Origin: Siphonodentalium dalli
Taxonomy: Eukaryota > Mollusca > Scaphopoda > Gadilida > Siphonodentaliidae
DNA: 64,000 nucleotides
Direction of reading: 5' to 3'
Assembly: GCA_032622095.1 (NCBI GenBank)
Contig: CP136062.1
Location: forward strand, 223,462,578-223,526,577
The number at the start of each line of letters is the position of its first letter. Position 1 is the stretch's first letter. Below are positions 1 to 10,954 of the stretch, piece by piece. Under the pieces are notes generated by a model. It did not search any database and was not told where the DNA came from. It worked only from the letters and a program-made list of their open reading frames with translations. The translations under genes were made by a program, and so were the position numbers.

Positions 1-2018
1 AGATAAGAAGGGGGTCATCGGGTCACCCCTCAAAACGTAAAAAATCACTTTTATTTACATGATTGCATTCGTCCAACGTGTGTGTATGTGCGTACACCCC
101 TGGAACGTTGCACTATTACAACCAATACATCCCTAAATCGATACGATCAACTTAAGAAAGATGGCCACTGGCGGCCATGTTTTTTGTCCGAATGACCCCA
201 AAATGACTCGTTCCCATTTACATTCCAATTTCAACAGCCATGACAAATTTTATGATGATCAGACTAAATGTACGACCTGTAGCCCGTGCTAAAGGATTTA
301 GTCATACAAAGAGTAAAATCAAAGATGGCTGCTGCCGGCCATGTTTTTCTGCCGAATGACCCCAAAATTACTCGTTCCCATTTACATTCCAATTTCAACA
401 GCCATGACAAATTTTATGATGATCAGACTAAAGGTACGACCTGTAGCCCGTGCTAAAGGATTTAGTCATACAAAGAGTAAAATCAAAGATGGCTGCTGGC
501 GGCCATGTTTTTCTGCCGAATGACCCCAAAATGACTCGTTCCCATCTACATGTCATTATTAACATTCACGACAAATTTTATGATGATCAGACTAAAGGTA
601 CAACCTGTAGCCCGTGCTAAAGGATTTAGTCATACAAAGAGTAAAATCCAAGATGGCTGCTGGCGACCATGTTTTTTGGCCGAATGACCCCAAAATTACT
701 CGTTCCCATCTACATGTCATTGTTAACATCCATGACAAATTTTATGATGATCAGACGAACAGTACGACCTGTGGCCCGTGCTAATGGGTTAAATTTTGAA
801 ATCCAAGATGGCCACTGGCGGCCATGTTTATTGGCCGAATGACCCCAAAATTACTCGTTCCCATCTACATTCCAATTTCAACAGCCATGACAAATTTTAT
901 GATGATCAGACTAAAGGTACGGCCTGTAGCCCGTGCTAAAGGATTTAGTCATACAAAGAGTAAAATCCAAGATGGCTGCTGGCAGCCATGTTTTTTGGCC
1001 GATTGACCCCAAAATGACTCGTTCCCATCTACATGTCATTATTAACATTCTTGACAAATTTTATGATGATCAGACTAAAGGTACGACCTGTAGCCCGTGC
1101 TAAAGAATTTAGTCATACAAAGAGTAAAATCCAAGAAGGCTGCTGGCCGCCATGTTTTTTGGCCGAAAGACCCCAAAATTACTCGTTCCCATCTACATGT
1201 CAATATTAACATCCATGACAAATTTCATGATGATGAGACGAACAGTACGACCTGTGGCCCGTGCTAATGGATTGAATTTTGAAATCCAAGATGGCCGCTG
1301 GCGGCCATGTTTTTTGTCCGAATGACCCCAAAATGACTCGTTCCCATCTACATTCCAATTTCAACAGCCATGACAAATGTTATGATGATCGGACTAAAGG
1401 TACGACCTGTAGCCCGTGCTAAAGGATTTAGTCATACAAAGAGTGAAATCAAAGATGCCTGCTGGCGGCCATGTTTTTTGGCCGAATGACCCCAAAATGA
1501 CTCGTTCCCATCTACATGTCATTATTAACATTCTTGACAAATTTTATGATGATCAGACTAAAAGTACGACCTGTAGCCCGTGCTAAAGAATTTAGTCATA
1601 CAAAGAGTAAAATCCAAGATGGCTGCTGGCGGCCATGTTTTTGGGCCGAATGACCCCAAAATTACTCGTTCCCATCTACATGTCAATATTAACATCCATG
1701 ACAAATTTCATGACGATCAGACAAACAGTACGCCCTGTAGCCCGTGCTAATGGATTGAATTTTGAAATGGAAGATGGCCACTGGCGGCCATGTTTTTTTT
1801 ACCGAATGACCCCAAAATTAATCATTCTGGTCTAAATGTTGATGTCAACAGCTATGACAAATTTCATAATGATCCGACCAAAGGTACGACCTGTAGACTG
1901 CATTGTTGACGCCTTACGTACACACGTACACACGCACACACGTACACACGGACGACGGACGACAAAGCCATGGCAATAGCTCAAACTTTACAAAGTTTGG
2001 GACCCCCTTTCTTATCAG
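1..2018. mobile_element. Non-autonomous DNA transposon with inverted ends and internal tandem repeats
   Basis: The left edge carries GATAAGAAGGGGGTC at 2-16. The right edge carries its reverse complement with one extra T, at about 2001-2016, so the block is bounded by a roughly 15-bp imperfect terminal inverted repeat. The interior is almost all tandem repeat (separate entry). The right flank at about 1920-1975 has short ACACGTAC and GGACGAC runs, a composition common at ends of molluscan repeats. No transposase reading frame is present. The left target duplication cannot be tested because the element starts at the window edge. A fragment of related sequence lies at 28481-28600. The superfamily is unknown. 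Confidence 0.6.
140..1895. repeat. 164/155-bp tandem repeat with 483-bp higher-order period
   Basis: Eleven units contain AAGATGGCCRCTGGCGGCCA followed by ATGACCCCAAAATKACTCGT and GTACGACCTGTAGCCCGTGC. The GGCCATG anchor falls at about 175, 339, 503, 667, 822, 986, 1150, 1305, 1469, 1633 and 1788. Spacings are 164,164,164,155,164,164,155,164,164,155. From 339 on, the 164+164+155 trio repeats exactly (483 bp), so a trimer was the unit of amplification. The 155-bp unit lacks the ATTTAGTCATACAAAGAG stretch. Near-identical 60-aa open frames at 341 and 824 are by-products of the repeat. Confidence 0.9.
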
Positions 2019-2440
2019 AAAACCCCAGGAAAATCCCTTTCTTAAGTTGTGTTTTCTTAATCAGTACACTTAGGAGTATCATCAAACCAAAATTCATCGA
2101 TGTACGCGGAATATGATTTCGGAACGGACTTAGTAAACATTTTCCAAACAATTGATTCCTTCTGTGTTATCAAGCTAGTACGTTAAGTCAAAAAATAAAG
2201 TAAATATGACATGTTTACATAGCTCCACATGTCAACACCACTTTAGAAACAGGGCCCGTTAACCAACAAACCATTTAACTCATGGATGGTTGATTGTATA
2301 CCTGTAAGTGGGATGGCCCACGTTTTTGTCTGCTATGACGATATATAAAGAGCGTTTACCATATCATATGTATAGGTTTGTAATTTAATTACTTACTGAC
2401 AACAGCCCTATATATCATGACAAATATAAAATAGACTAGT
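2019..2440. other. Intergenic, nothing recognised
   Basis: AT-rich single-copy-looking sequence with no long open frame, no clear inverted ends and no similarity noticed to the other families in this window. Confidence 0.5.
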
Positions 2441-3690
2441 TGTCGTGTGATATATAGATACTTACTACATGTATAGCCAATAGCTACTGCATTATATAAA
2501 GAGTGGTTTATCTATGATTTATTTTATACGGGATTTATGGGTACCGCGGTAATCAGACAACGGGACCTCCCTTGGTCAAGGAAACGAAATAACCTTCCAC
2601 GATAATGTGTGGATAATTCGATAATTGAAAATGTTCAGTGTTGGTATCTTTTAATAAGTATATGAAGTGAAAACATTCATACCCAAGTATGAATGATTAT
2701 GGTTTGCATATGCGTACATGTTAAACGCACTTATTTTACAAAGTCGGGAACTCCAGGCCCCAAAATATGCAAACAAGTAAACACGCACGTATGCATATAA
2801 TTTAAATAGCTTTATTTGTTATAAATATTGCGGACTCCAACAGTCCAACTCCATGCACGCATATAATACGCTAATATATATTTAATACAATGTAGGATAA
2901 CGTTTTGTGGCCGACATTCAATGTCTGCCATTTAGTCAGTCCGCCCGTCCGTCCGTTTGTGTCTGTTTTCCGCGATAGATTTGTATGTCTCACCTGGATG
3001 TCATTAGTATGTGTATACCGATATTTAATATGGAAAATACACATATATGATAACGCATGTTGTCTTATCTTGTAAAAATGCTTACTACATGTATCAGCTT
3101 TGTTTCCCAGACTGTTAAGCTATACTGCATTATATATAAAGAGTGGTTCATCTATGAGTTATTTATTTTTATACGGGAATTATAGGTAATCAAACAACGG
3201 GACCTCCCTTGGTCAAAGAAACGAAATAACCTTCCACGATAGTGTGTGGATTATTCGATAATTAATTGTCTATGTTGATATATTTTAATGAGTATATGGA
3301 GTGAAACATTCATACCCAAGTATGAATGGTTATGGTTTGTATATGCGTACATGATAAACGCACTTGTTTTACAAAGACGGGAACTTCAGGCATCAAAAAT
3401 ACAAGCAGGTAAACACGCACATATATGCATATAATTAAATATGTTATAAATATTGCGGACTCCAACAGTCCAACTCATTGCACGCATAAAAGACGCTAAT
3501 ACATATATTTAATATATAATGTAGGATAACGTTTTGTGGCCGACATTCAATGTCTGCCGTTTAGTCAGTCCGCCCGTCCGCCTGTTTGCGTCTGTTTTCC
3601 GCGAGAGATTTTTATGTCTCACCTGGATACCATAATTTGTGTATACTATATGTAATATGTAAAATACGCATATGATAACGCGGAAATATG
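2441..3690 (+). repeat. Direct duplication of a ~630-bp block
   Basis: Copy 1 (about 2455-3062) and copy 2 (about 3079-3690) share, in the same order, CTTACTACATGTATAG-like sequence, GGGACCTCCCTTGGTCAA (about 2562 and 3199), TTCCACGATARTGTGTGGAT, CATACCCAAGTATGAATG, GCGGACTCCAACAGTCCAAC and GGCCGACATTCAATGTCTGC (2909 and 3538). Offsets drift from 637 to 629 bp through small indels. There is no coding potential. It is an old tandem duplication or two adjacent copies of an element. Confidence 0.85.
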
Positions 3691-4260
3691 TAAAATATAG
3701 GAATGTATGCGCCCGATGCGATCTTGGTGGATTCCGATAACTCCCGCTAACAACAAGGGCACCTCCGATGTTTATATAAACAATATAACCTGACTACAAC
3801 TGTTGTTGAATTTATATTTGTAAATTTTGGGCTTTGTAAGTGTATACCATCGTGTAATCAATTCATGATATTCAGGATTCTCTACAATTTTATTTACACT
3901 AATTTTATTTTTGACTGGCTAAAACTGCTCCTACGGCAGACTGTCTGTTCATCATTAGCATAATATAAGCTTCCGGTGAGCAAGGCGGGGTACCTTGTTT
4001 GTGGGCCCAGGACACTGTGGCATCACCTGCTCATTCTGTATATGGGCTCTATAAAACATATATATAAAACATAATATTTCCAGCCATTTTCAAGTGATTT
4101 CTCTAGTCTGTGTGTCATTATTTCTCATATGACACCTAAATGTTCCAAATTGAAACTGCTAATGGTGGCAAATAGCAGGTGATAAAAGCGCACGCTAACC
4201 ACACGTCTTGTAAAAGCGACATTTAGTGACCAGTGATGTCAGATAATTGAAACCGGAAAA
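3691..4260. other. Intergenic, nothing recognised
   Basis: No open frame or element boundary could be supported. A stretch near 3960-4030 is slightly GC-richer (GTGAGCAAGGCGGGGTACC), but no function is assigned. Confidence 0.45.
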
Positions 4261-4365
4261 AAGAGCTTTCCAATGAATGGCAACAAGCCATATTTCCGAC
4301 TAATTCCTGAAAAATTACCGATAATTCAGCTGTGGTTTAGGAGTCGATTATTTAGGGCATTACTG
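4261..4365. mobile_element. FamM half-copy (Tc1/mariner-type MITE)
   Basis: This is the right arm of the palindromic MITE seen in full at 10231-10433. It runs from GAGCTTTCC through GCAACAAGCCATATTTCC to GGCATTACTG, followed by TA. Only one arm is present, so it is a truncated or solo arm. Confidence 0.65.
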
Positions 4366-4593
4366 TAAAATCTCTTGACATCTAGCTCTTTGCTGAACAC
4401 CTTTTAGTTATTTTTAAATATATAACAAACTTTTTATAATTTTATAATTTAATAAATGAGTGTACATGTACTAACTAGTATGTTGTTATATTTTAACACT
4501 ATGATTGCCAGAATAAAATCAATCAATCAATTAAACTACGCCCTCACAAATTAAAAGTGCCCACATCAATTTCAATCTTAATATGTTGAGTGA

Positions 4594-4854
4594 TGCAGAG
4601 ACTCGGTGAGGGGTTTCTATCAGCTAGGAATGCCCCAGGATGAACAAAAAGTCAATATATCAGCTAATTGGAACCCTGCACCAAGAAAAACAAAGATAAA
4701 TCTTGAGGAGCGTGAACCAGAGGAAAACTTATCGATGAAGAGCTTCCGGTCCAGGGAGGTGAAATTGATTCTTAAGCTTCGTAAATTTCCAATTACTCAG
4801 ATGATCGGTTCAGACGATGAGATATTCAAGAAATACTCAGATAATTATAAATAG
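4594..4854 (+). CDS. Possible exon, unknown protein
   Basis: An open frame of about 86 codons follows a stop at 4591 and ends at TAG 4852-4854. The first internal ATG is near 4630. The peptide is polar and charged (for example NLEEREPEENL near the middle, SDDEIFKKYSDNYK at the C-terminus), with no recognisable domain. A GCAG at 4595-4598 could act as a splice acceptor. It is not part of any repeat noticed here. It could equally be a chance frame, and no function is proposed. Confidence 0.2.
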   Translation, partial: CRDSVRGFYQLGMPQDEQKVNISANWNPAPRKTKINLEEREPEENLSMKSFRSREVKLILKLRKFPITQMIGSDDEIFKKYSDNYK

Positions 4855-5050
4855 GCCTCCCCCACTGTTATAAAAATAGCTTTAGGATTACGTATATTAT
4901 ACAGTAATGCCAAGAATCTCTACACTATCGTTACACCCGTCATAACGTCATAATCATATTCTACCAGCGCAAAAAAATTGTAACATTTTTAATGTTGTGA
5001 CCCGTTCTGACAGGGAACTTTATAACATTGAACAAACAAGGCAGAGATAG

Positions 5051-5199
5051 AGGATCTCACATGAGTTTCTATTTTATACGGAATTTATCAACCGACTTCA
5101 CTAAATTTGATTTGAGCCGAGGTTTACCAAGGCTCAAATAGAATTTGGTGGACGAAGTTGATAAATTACGTATAAAATAGAACGAGTTTGAGATACCTT
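5051..5199. mobile_element. Short palindromic element (foldback MITE)
   Basis: Left arm AGTTTCTATTTTATACG (from about 5064) through TTTATCAACCGACTTC is mirrored by GACGAAGTTGATAAATTACG and TATAAAATAGAACGAG (to about 5186). The loop at about 5110-5132 is itself GAGCC...GGCTC. The arms are about 50-60 nt with a few mismatches. No target duplication was resolved. Confidence 0.6.
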
Positions 5200-5326
5200 T
5201 TATCACATGATCAAATAAACTTCAGCGATCGCAAGTCATTTAAATAATGGCGTGACGTCATCGCTAATATTACACGTGTGTCTTACCAATAATTATGAAG
5301 CTGGTTTTGTGGGTTAATTAGGTGAT

Positions 5327-5590
5327 AAATATATTTCTTTGTTAATACTTGTTCCTCAATAATCTACTTCACAGTAGGGGTTGTCCCAGCTTGAGATTGC
5401 ATGCTTTTTTTCTTAACTGATATCGTGATAAGCATTGAAATAATTACCTGCAAGGATTTCCATGATTGTAAGCAACATAAAGCAAACTCGTTCACAAAGC
5501 CAATTAATTCGTGCAATTTTGAGTTGGGATCTTCACCGACAAAGAACTACATTATTAATTAGGAACAGGTATTAACTAACAAATATATTA
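5327..5590. mobile_element. Possible MITE with imperfect inverted ends
   Basis: TATTTCTTTGTTAATACTTG followed by TTCCTCAATAAT at the left is mirrored by ATTATTAATTAGGAAC and AGGTATTAACTAACAAATAT at the right, giving inverted ends of about 30 bp with several mismatches around 200 bp of AT-rich sequence. No coding capacity. Confidence 0.45.
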
Positions 5591-6370
5591 CCTGCACTGT
5601 TTTTTCAATGGAATAAACTTCCCTGTCAAAACATCAAAAAGATCGCAGGATTTATACTGGTGGAATACGATCTCTAGGTGCATAAACTAGAGTGGAGATT
5701 CATGCCCAAACTCCATGCAGGATTTACCTCCCTTGATGACTCGGTAAGACCGCTGCTATCGGCGACATTTTACCCACATTTGGTGGACTTTCGCGATATT
5801 AAGATATATACTAAGAGAACATAGCAACACACTGCTCTTGTTAAGCACACAAAATATCGAACAAAACTAGTGTAAATTTTGAACCTTATGTCCGAAAAGT
5901 CCCACTAGAACTGAAGAACTATATTTCGAAATGGTGTGATTCGGTTCTCCGATTAGTTTATCAACACAAAAGTTTAAACGCACATGTAAGACATTGTCAC
6001 AACTCCTACGGCAAGAGTTCTAATTTTCTGCAATTTTAACGAGTAGCTTGTGAAAATCGTCAACAAAACTACAGCTCTGATTTTCCATTCTGTCATTTTG
6101 TTTTAGTGCCGGAATTGTTCTCAAAAGCACAAAGAAAATTTTGCTTTGGAGCGATCGGGTTTCGCCATTTTTGTTTGAAAACCCCATGCTAAATATAGAA
6201 ACACAGACTAGTACCCAGCGGGTGACAGAGTCAGAAAGGAAGTATGACTGGTGCGCTCTCGGTAGACTGATTGATTCATGCCATGATTTATGTATATTAT
6301 AGACAGTGAAACATTGGACTCGAGTCTATGAGCCTGATGAAAACATTTTCAGGAGACGATCAGGGCAAGC
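5591..6370. other. Intergenic, nothing recognised
   Basis: No gene, tandem repeat or inverted-end element could be supported in this interval. Confidence 0.45.
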
Positions 6371-6373
6371 CTG

Positions 6374-6583
6374 TGAATAGTGTGTCTGTCATTTGCAGAA
6401 AGAAGTCCCCAGAGGGTGAATTTAGCAATGCTAGAAGACTAGCATCACCAAATTTCCCCTCTGGGAACCTCATTCTGCTTAGGCCTCATCTTCTGGGAAG
6501 TATCTATAGTCTCAAATTAACATTGTTTTTAGTTACCATTTCCCTTCTGTTCAGTTTCTATATCCCCTAATTTACAGAAGATA
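6374..6583. mobile_element. FamH fragment (left half)
   Basis: Begins near ATAGTGTGTCTGTCATTTGC, with the inner GGTGAATTTAGCAATGCTAG hairpin and CTCATTCTGCTTAGGCCTCA. It breaks off after TATATCCCCTAATTTACAG, where a FamM arm starts directly. The right FamH half is missing. Confidence 0.7.
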
Positions 6584-6684
6584 GCTTTCCGATGAATGGC
6601 AACAAGCCATATTTCCGACTAAATCCTGAAAAGTTACCCATAATTCTGCTGTGGTTAAGGAGTTGATTAATTAGGGCATTACTG
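6584..6684. mobile_element. FamM half-copy
   Basis: AGCTTTCCGATGAATGGCAA to GGCATTACTG, the same arm as at 4261-4365. It abuts the truncated FamH fragment, suggesting that insertion or recombination removed the other halves. Confidence 0.65.
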
Positions 6685-6764
6685 TGCGTCTCTTGTGTTA
6701 TATAACCCTCATAAAGATCTCATTTCTGTATTCATGCGAATCCCTCCATTTCATTGGTCATGGC

Positions 6765-7179
6765 CAAGTCTGAGTTTAGTGTGCCTGTCATTAGCAGAAT
6801 GAGGTCCCCTGACGGTGAATTTAGTGACGCTATCCCTCATAGCAGGCTAGCATCACTAAATCCACCCTCTTGGGACCTCATTCTGCTTGGGTTTCATCTT
6901 CTCTGGAAAGTTTCTTTATTATCAAATTTCTATAGAAACTTCTTCACATAGATTCTATTTCTTTTTTTGTTTAGTTTCTCTATATCCCCAAATTGGCAGA
7001 TGACACATTGCATAATCGAGGTTACCAATGGGTGTACATCACAATATTAACCATTTGTGAACTTCAATCTGAGTCTATGTCCCCCATATCAGATGAGGCC
7101 TAAGCAGAATGATGTCCCCAGAGGATGAATTGGTGAAGCTAGCACACTATAAATGACAGGCACACTAAACTCAGGCTTG
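6765..7179. mobile_element. FamH, near full-length copy
   Basis: Starts CAAGTCTGAGTTTAGTGTG and ends CACACTAAACTCAGGCTTG, matching inverted ends. Internal landmarks are GCAGAATGAGGTCCCCTGA, the GTGACGCTATCCC...GGCTAGCATCAC hairpin, CTATATCCCCAAATTGGCAG and GCATAATCGAGGTTACC. No perfect 8-bp flanking duplication was found for this copy. Confidence 0.75.
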
Positions 7180-7195
7180 TATGCAATTTGGCTTT

Positions 7196-7345
7196 TTTCA
7201 AAGAGACTGTATATTGGCCTGGGGGGGGGGGGGGGGATGAATAGATTTATATAAAGAGACTGTATATTGGCCTGGGGGGGATGAATAGATTTATATAAAG
7301 AGACTGTATATTGGCCTGGGGGGGGATGAATAGATTTATATAAAA
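7196..7345. repeat. Three-copy tandem repeat with poly-G runs
   Basis: GAGACTGTATATTGGCCTGG + G-run + ATGAATAGATTTATATAAA occurs three times. The G-run shrinks from 16 (about 7221-7236) to 7 and then 8. The first run is a replication-slippage and G-quadruplex candidate. Reading frames here are artefacts. Confidence 0.8.
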
Positions 7346-8210
7346 CTGATTCCGAAAACTTTGAATTCCCAGAATTCCCTGGCAGCTCGATCAGCCAGAA
7401 AGGTGAAGCCATATAGAGCTGTTAAAGCTGGAGGGTTTGAATCCTGATCAACTTTGATTCATGTTATAGGCAAAGGAATGAAGGGTTTCTCGATTCATGC
7501 ATCTGGTCACGTTTGCCAGTTGTTTACCAGCGCAACTTAGCATGTGCTATTTCGATGAAAAACGAGGCAAAGACACTTATAATCATGCTGATTTGAAAAT
7601 ATGCAAATCAGCCAACCAATTTGCTATTGATCTAGATTCGGGTCACTGATATCAGCGTCTAATCAAATCAAGAATATTTGCAAGAGGGACCACAACATGG
7701 TTTCTCATGTAAGCCAAGTCTAGACTTCTGACGCATACCCTCGGATATAACATGCATAATTCTACAACCATGTATAACCACAACTCTTAACCTCATGGAG
7801 ATGATTTTGAATCAAATTAGGATGAAATTGTGTTACATTTCATTTGTCAAAGTTATGCATGAACACTATTTTAAAACATAAGGTTGCTTGGTCAGACATT
7901 CCCTGAAGTAGGGTGGCCAAAGTGGGAATGTGAGTCTCGGTGAATCTATTCAAGACAGTCAAAGACTTTTGAGACACTCACCTAACTGTAAAGACTGAAA
8001 AGACTGGGACTCTGAAAACCATAAGAGTCAGCACTTGTCAAAATAACAATTATTTCTAAAGGTCTTCAGTAGGTGTCCACCTTGAAATTTTCAACAGCAT
8101 GTCCCTGATCCCCCCACCCCATATAGTCCATAGTCTGCTCCCTCACAACTAAAGAAAACACACTCCCAAATGTTGGAATTTTACAACTGATACCTCAAGC
8201 TTTCCTAACT
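7346..8210. other. Intergenic, nothing recognised
   Basis: No supported gene or element. The sequence merges at about 8100-8200 into the diverged repeat described next. Confidence 0.4.
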
Positions 8211-9560
8211 GTTGCAAAGTTCCAACCTAGCTGATACACCCCCTTTTTTAATGGTGGACCCAATTCAAACAAATTTTTATCCCAACTCTCCATGGGCTAT
8301 ATACAATAAACAACTTTTCTTGACAGGTCGAACCCAATTTAACAAATCTGTATCCCAGTCCCAAGTAACACAAGGACCCTCCATACTACATATAAGCTAA
8401 ACAGGCCTGATGGCTCTTGAGGAGTCATTTTAAGAATTACTATGGGGGCACCCCTATTTGACCTGGTGACCCCATTTGAACAAATCTGAATCCCAGTCAC
8501 CCAAGGACTTCCCATACCAAATATGCCAAATGGTTCATGAGAAGATGTTTTAAGAATAACTTTAGAGGGAAGAATTATGTCCTTGACTCCGCCCCATTTG
8601 ACCAGTGATCCATTTCTGAGTAAAATCTGAATCCCAGTCACCCATACAAAATATAAGCTGACTAGGCCTAATGGTTCTTGATAAGAAAACGTTATAAGAA
8701 TTACAATGGATGGACAATTTATCTCCCTGGCTCCGGCCTTATTTGACCCGCTGACCCCATATGAATAAATCTGTATCCCTGTATAACTAAATTTGGTGTG
8801 TGACCCTGGAGGATGTTATGGGATTAGTTTTTTTAATTTTTTTAACAAATTTAAATTTTTTTTTAATTTAAATTGAGCAATAAAATAAAAAAAAACATTT
8901 ATTTGAAGAAAAAAAAACAAATAACAAAATGTTTTAATATTTGTTTTAATTTGTCAAGGAGTTCAATCTAAAAAAATAATTATATTTTTTTTAAGAGTTA
9001 CGTCCCTGGCATCGCCCATATTTGACCAGTGACCCCATTTACTCAAATTTGAATCCCAGGCACACAAGGAACCTCCATACAATATATAAGCTGAATCGGC
9101 CTGAAGGGTTCTTAAGAAGAAGTTGTTTTAAGAATTACTATAACGGGAAAGAGTTATGGTCCTGGCTTCACAACTGTTTGACCTGGTGACCTCATTTGAA
9201 CAAATCATAATGTGAATCACCAATTTAGTCTTATGGTTCTGGAGAAGAAGTTATTTTTAAAGTATTGTGGAGGGAAAGAGTTATGGCCCTGGACTCTTAT
9301 TAAGCAGTTTTAAGAATTACTATCTCAGGAAAGAGTTATGGTCATCGCTTCACAACTATTGATCCGGTGACCTCATTTGAACAAATCTGAATGTGAGTCA
9401 CCTGGGGAATATCCACACCGAATATGAACCCATTCGGTCTTATGGTTCTGGAGAAGATGATTCTTGACAGATGAATTGACAGACAGATGAACTGACGGCA
9501 GGCCGGATGAGGAGTCATGATTATAGCTCCACCGGAGACTTCGTCTCAGGTGAGCTAAAA
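8211..9560 (+). repeat. Diverged serial repeats of a molluscan-type interspersed element
   Basis: Successive blocks, about 120-200 bp each, contain GACCYGGTGACCYCATTTGA, ACAAATCTGAATCCCAGTCA, CTCCATACNAAATATAAGC, CCTGATGGTTCTTGAGAAGA and TTTTAAGAATTACTATGG-type motifs (for example near 8460, 8600, 8740, 9010, 9180 and 9370). An AT-rich stretch at 8825-8990 interrupts them. The 3' end near 9515-9560 reads GGAGTCATGATTATAGCTCC, then CAGGTGAGCTAAAA, a tail common on molluscan interspersed repeats. A GACAGA-rich stretch precedes it. No coding potential. Confidence 0.65.
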
Positions 9561-9589
9561 AGAGTAGGATCTGTCTATCTGTCTGTTTG

Positions 9590-9735
9590 TCCAGATTTGA
9601 TAACCAATGGCTGTGATTATATTTGGATGGACAGACAGCTAGATGAACAGATAGACAGATGGACAGACGGACAAGGTCAAATGAGTATACCCCCACCCCA
9701 CAATATTTTTCTGTGGAAAGTGGGGGTATAATAAG
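9590..9735. repeat. GACAGA-rich tract and GGGGGTATA hairpin
   Basis: A run of CAGACAG/GATGGACAGACGG-like repeats (9625-9670) is followed by an inverted repeat, TATACCCCCACCCCA (about 9685) against GTGGGGGTATA (about 9721-9731), with an AT-rich loop. Confidence 0.55.
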
Positions 9736-9937
9736 ACAGGCATTTATTGAATTACTGTGACATTGGCAGAAAAGATGGAAGTGTTTGCATCAATAACGAT
9801 CAAATAGTCCACGAACAGCCGACTCCAGCAAACTACGCATATAATGTAATTCAAATACAGAGATGGAAAAAGCATCAATCAAATAAGCTGGCATGATTGA
9901 TAAATTAAACATTCTACTCATATTGAACACATAATTT

Positions 9938-10130
9938 AACCCTTCCATGACTGGCTTCCTGATTTTTTGCGAAAACCCTGTGCCATTCTCCCATAGGGAG
10001 CCTTACATACATAAGGGAATACATTGGCCTAACAATATATAGGGCCTAATGATATAGGGAGCCTCGTTTATATAAGAGAATACTTTAGCCTAACAATATT
10101 TACCTTGACCGTGTAAGCCAGTGCATTATG
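9938..10130. mobile_element. FamT, left portion
   Basis: TTAA then CCCTTCCATGACTGGCTTCC, GCGAAAACCCTGTGCC, TCTCCCATAGGGAGCC, and two degenerate hairpin modules with ATATAAGAGAATAC. The right terminus is lost; at about 10130 it passes into sequence flanking a FamM copy. Confidence 0.6.
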
Positions 10131-10230
10131 CCTTATAAGAAAATATTGATATAAAATCAGATTAATAGATAGAAGCGTTTCCGGACAGGTCTCTTCGACT
10201 CATATCTATTATTTTATACACCCGAGACGA
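10131..10230. repeat. GTTTCCGGACAGG repeat flanking FamM
   Basis: AAGAAAATATTGATATAAA to TCTTCGACTCATATCTATT, with GCGTTTCCGGACAGGTCTCT inside. The same block recurs inverted at 33987-34085, again next to FamM, and in diverged form near 54815-54850 and 55465-55515. It may be an outer part of a larger composite element. Confidence 0.55.
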
Positions 10231-10433
10231 CAGTAATTCTCTAAATAATCGACTCCTTAGCCACAGCAGAATTATGGGTAATTTTTCAGGAAATATGGCT
10301 TGTTGCCATTCATCGGAAAGCTCTCGGGAAGAGCTTTCCAGTGAATGGCAACAAGCCATATTTCCGACTAAATCTTGAAAAATTACCCATAATTCTGCTG
10401 TGGTTAAGGAGTCGATTATTTAGGGCATTACTG
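10231..10433. mobile_element. FamM, full palindromic copy (Tc1/mariner-type MITE)
   Basis: The left arm runs CAGTAATTCTCTAAATAATC, GACTCCTTAGCCACAGCAGA, ATTATGGGTAATTTTTCAGG to CATCGGAAAGCTCTC. The right arm is its mirror, ending GGAGTCGATTATTTAGGGC, ATTACTG and followed by TA. The whole copy is a near-perfect palindrome of about 200 bp. Tc1/mariner elements use a TA target and often begin CAGT. No transposase is present, so it depends on one elsewhere. Confidence 0.75.
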
Positions 10434-10515
10434 TATATAAAACTTGTTTAGGAAGAGATAGACCATCTTTAGCCCTTTATTTACGACATGGATTCTAGGT
10501 TCCATCAGTTCTAAA

Positions 10516-10953
10516 CAGGTCTGAGTATATGATGCGTCATTTGTAGAATGAGGTCCCCAGAGGGTGAATTTAGTGATGCTATCCTGCACAGTGGGCTAGC
10601 ATCACCAAATTCACCCTCTTGGGACCTCATTCTGCATGGCCTCATCTGCTATGGGATATACAGATACAGATACATGCAAGGGACCACTGTTAGGTTACAC
10701 TGGTGTCAATAGGGTTCGGTGTGACATCTAGCGGATGCGGGAGGAATATACAGGAGAGAATAAAATAGACACTGATTATAGCATGTCTGTCATTTCTTTT
10801 TTAGTTTAGTTACTCTATATCCCAAAATTGGGTGTTCATCACAATATCCACCATTTGGGAACTTCAATCTGAGTCAAATCTTCCATAGCATATGAGGCCA
10901 TGCAGAATGAGATCCCAAGAGGGTGAGTTTGGTGATGCTAGCCCACTGTGCGG
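10516..10953. mobile_element. FamH, interrupted copy
   Basis: The left hairpin (GAATGAGGTCCCCAGAGGGT) lies at 10548-10640. About 120 bp of unrelated sequence follows, then the right part (CTATATCCCAAAATTGGGTG, CCATGCAGAATGAGATCCC, GATGCTAGCCCACTGTGCGG) at about 10780-10953. The right end is replaced by the minisatellite that follows. Confidence 0.65.
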
Positions 10954-10954
10954 G

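Noticed and set aside
341-1835. Three similar 60-66-codon frames
   Set aside because: Copies of one stretch in the 483-bp higher-order repeat; no domain.
6328-6570. 80-codon frame and similar ones starting CRMRSPEGEFSDA at many positions
   Set aside because: This peptide is the FamH hairpin translated; the same frame recurs at every FamH copy.
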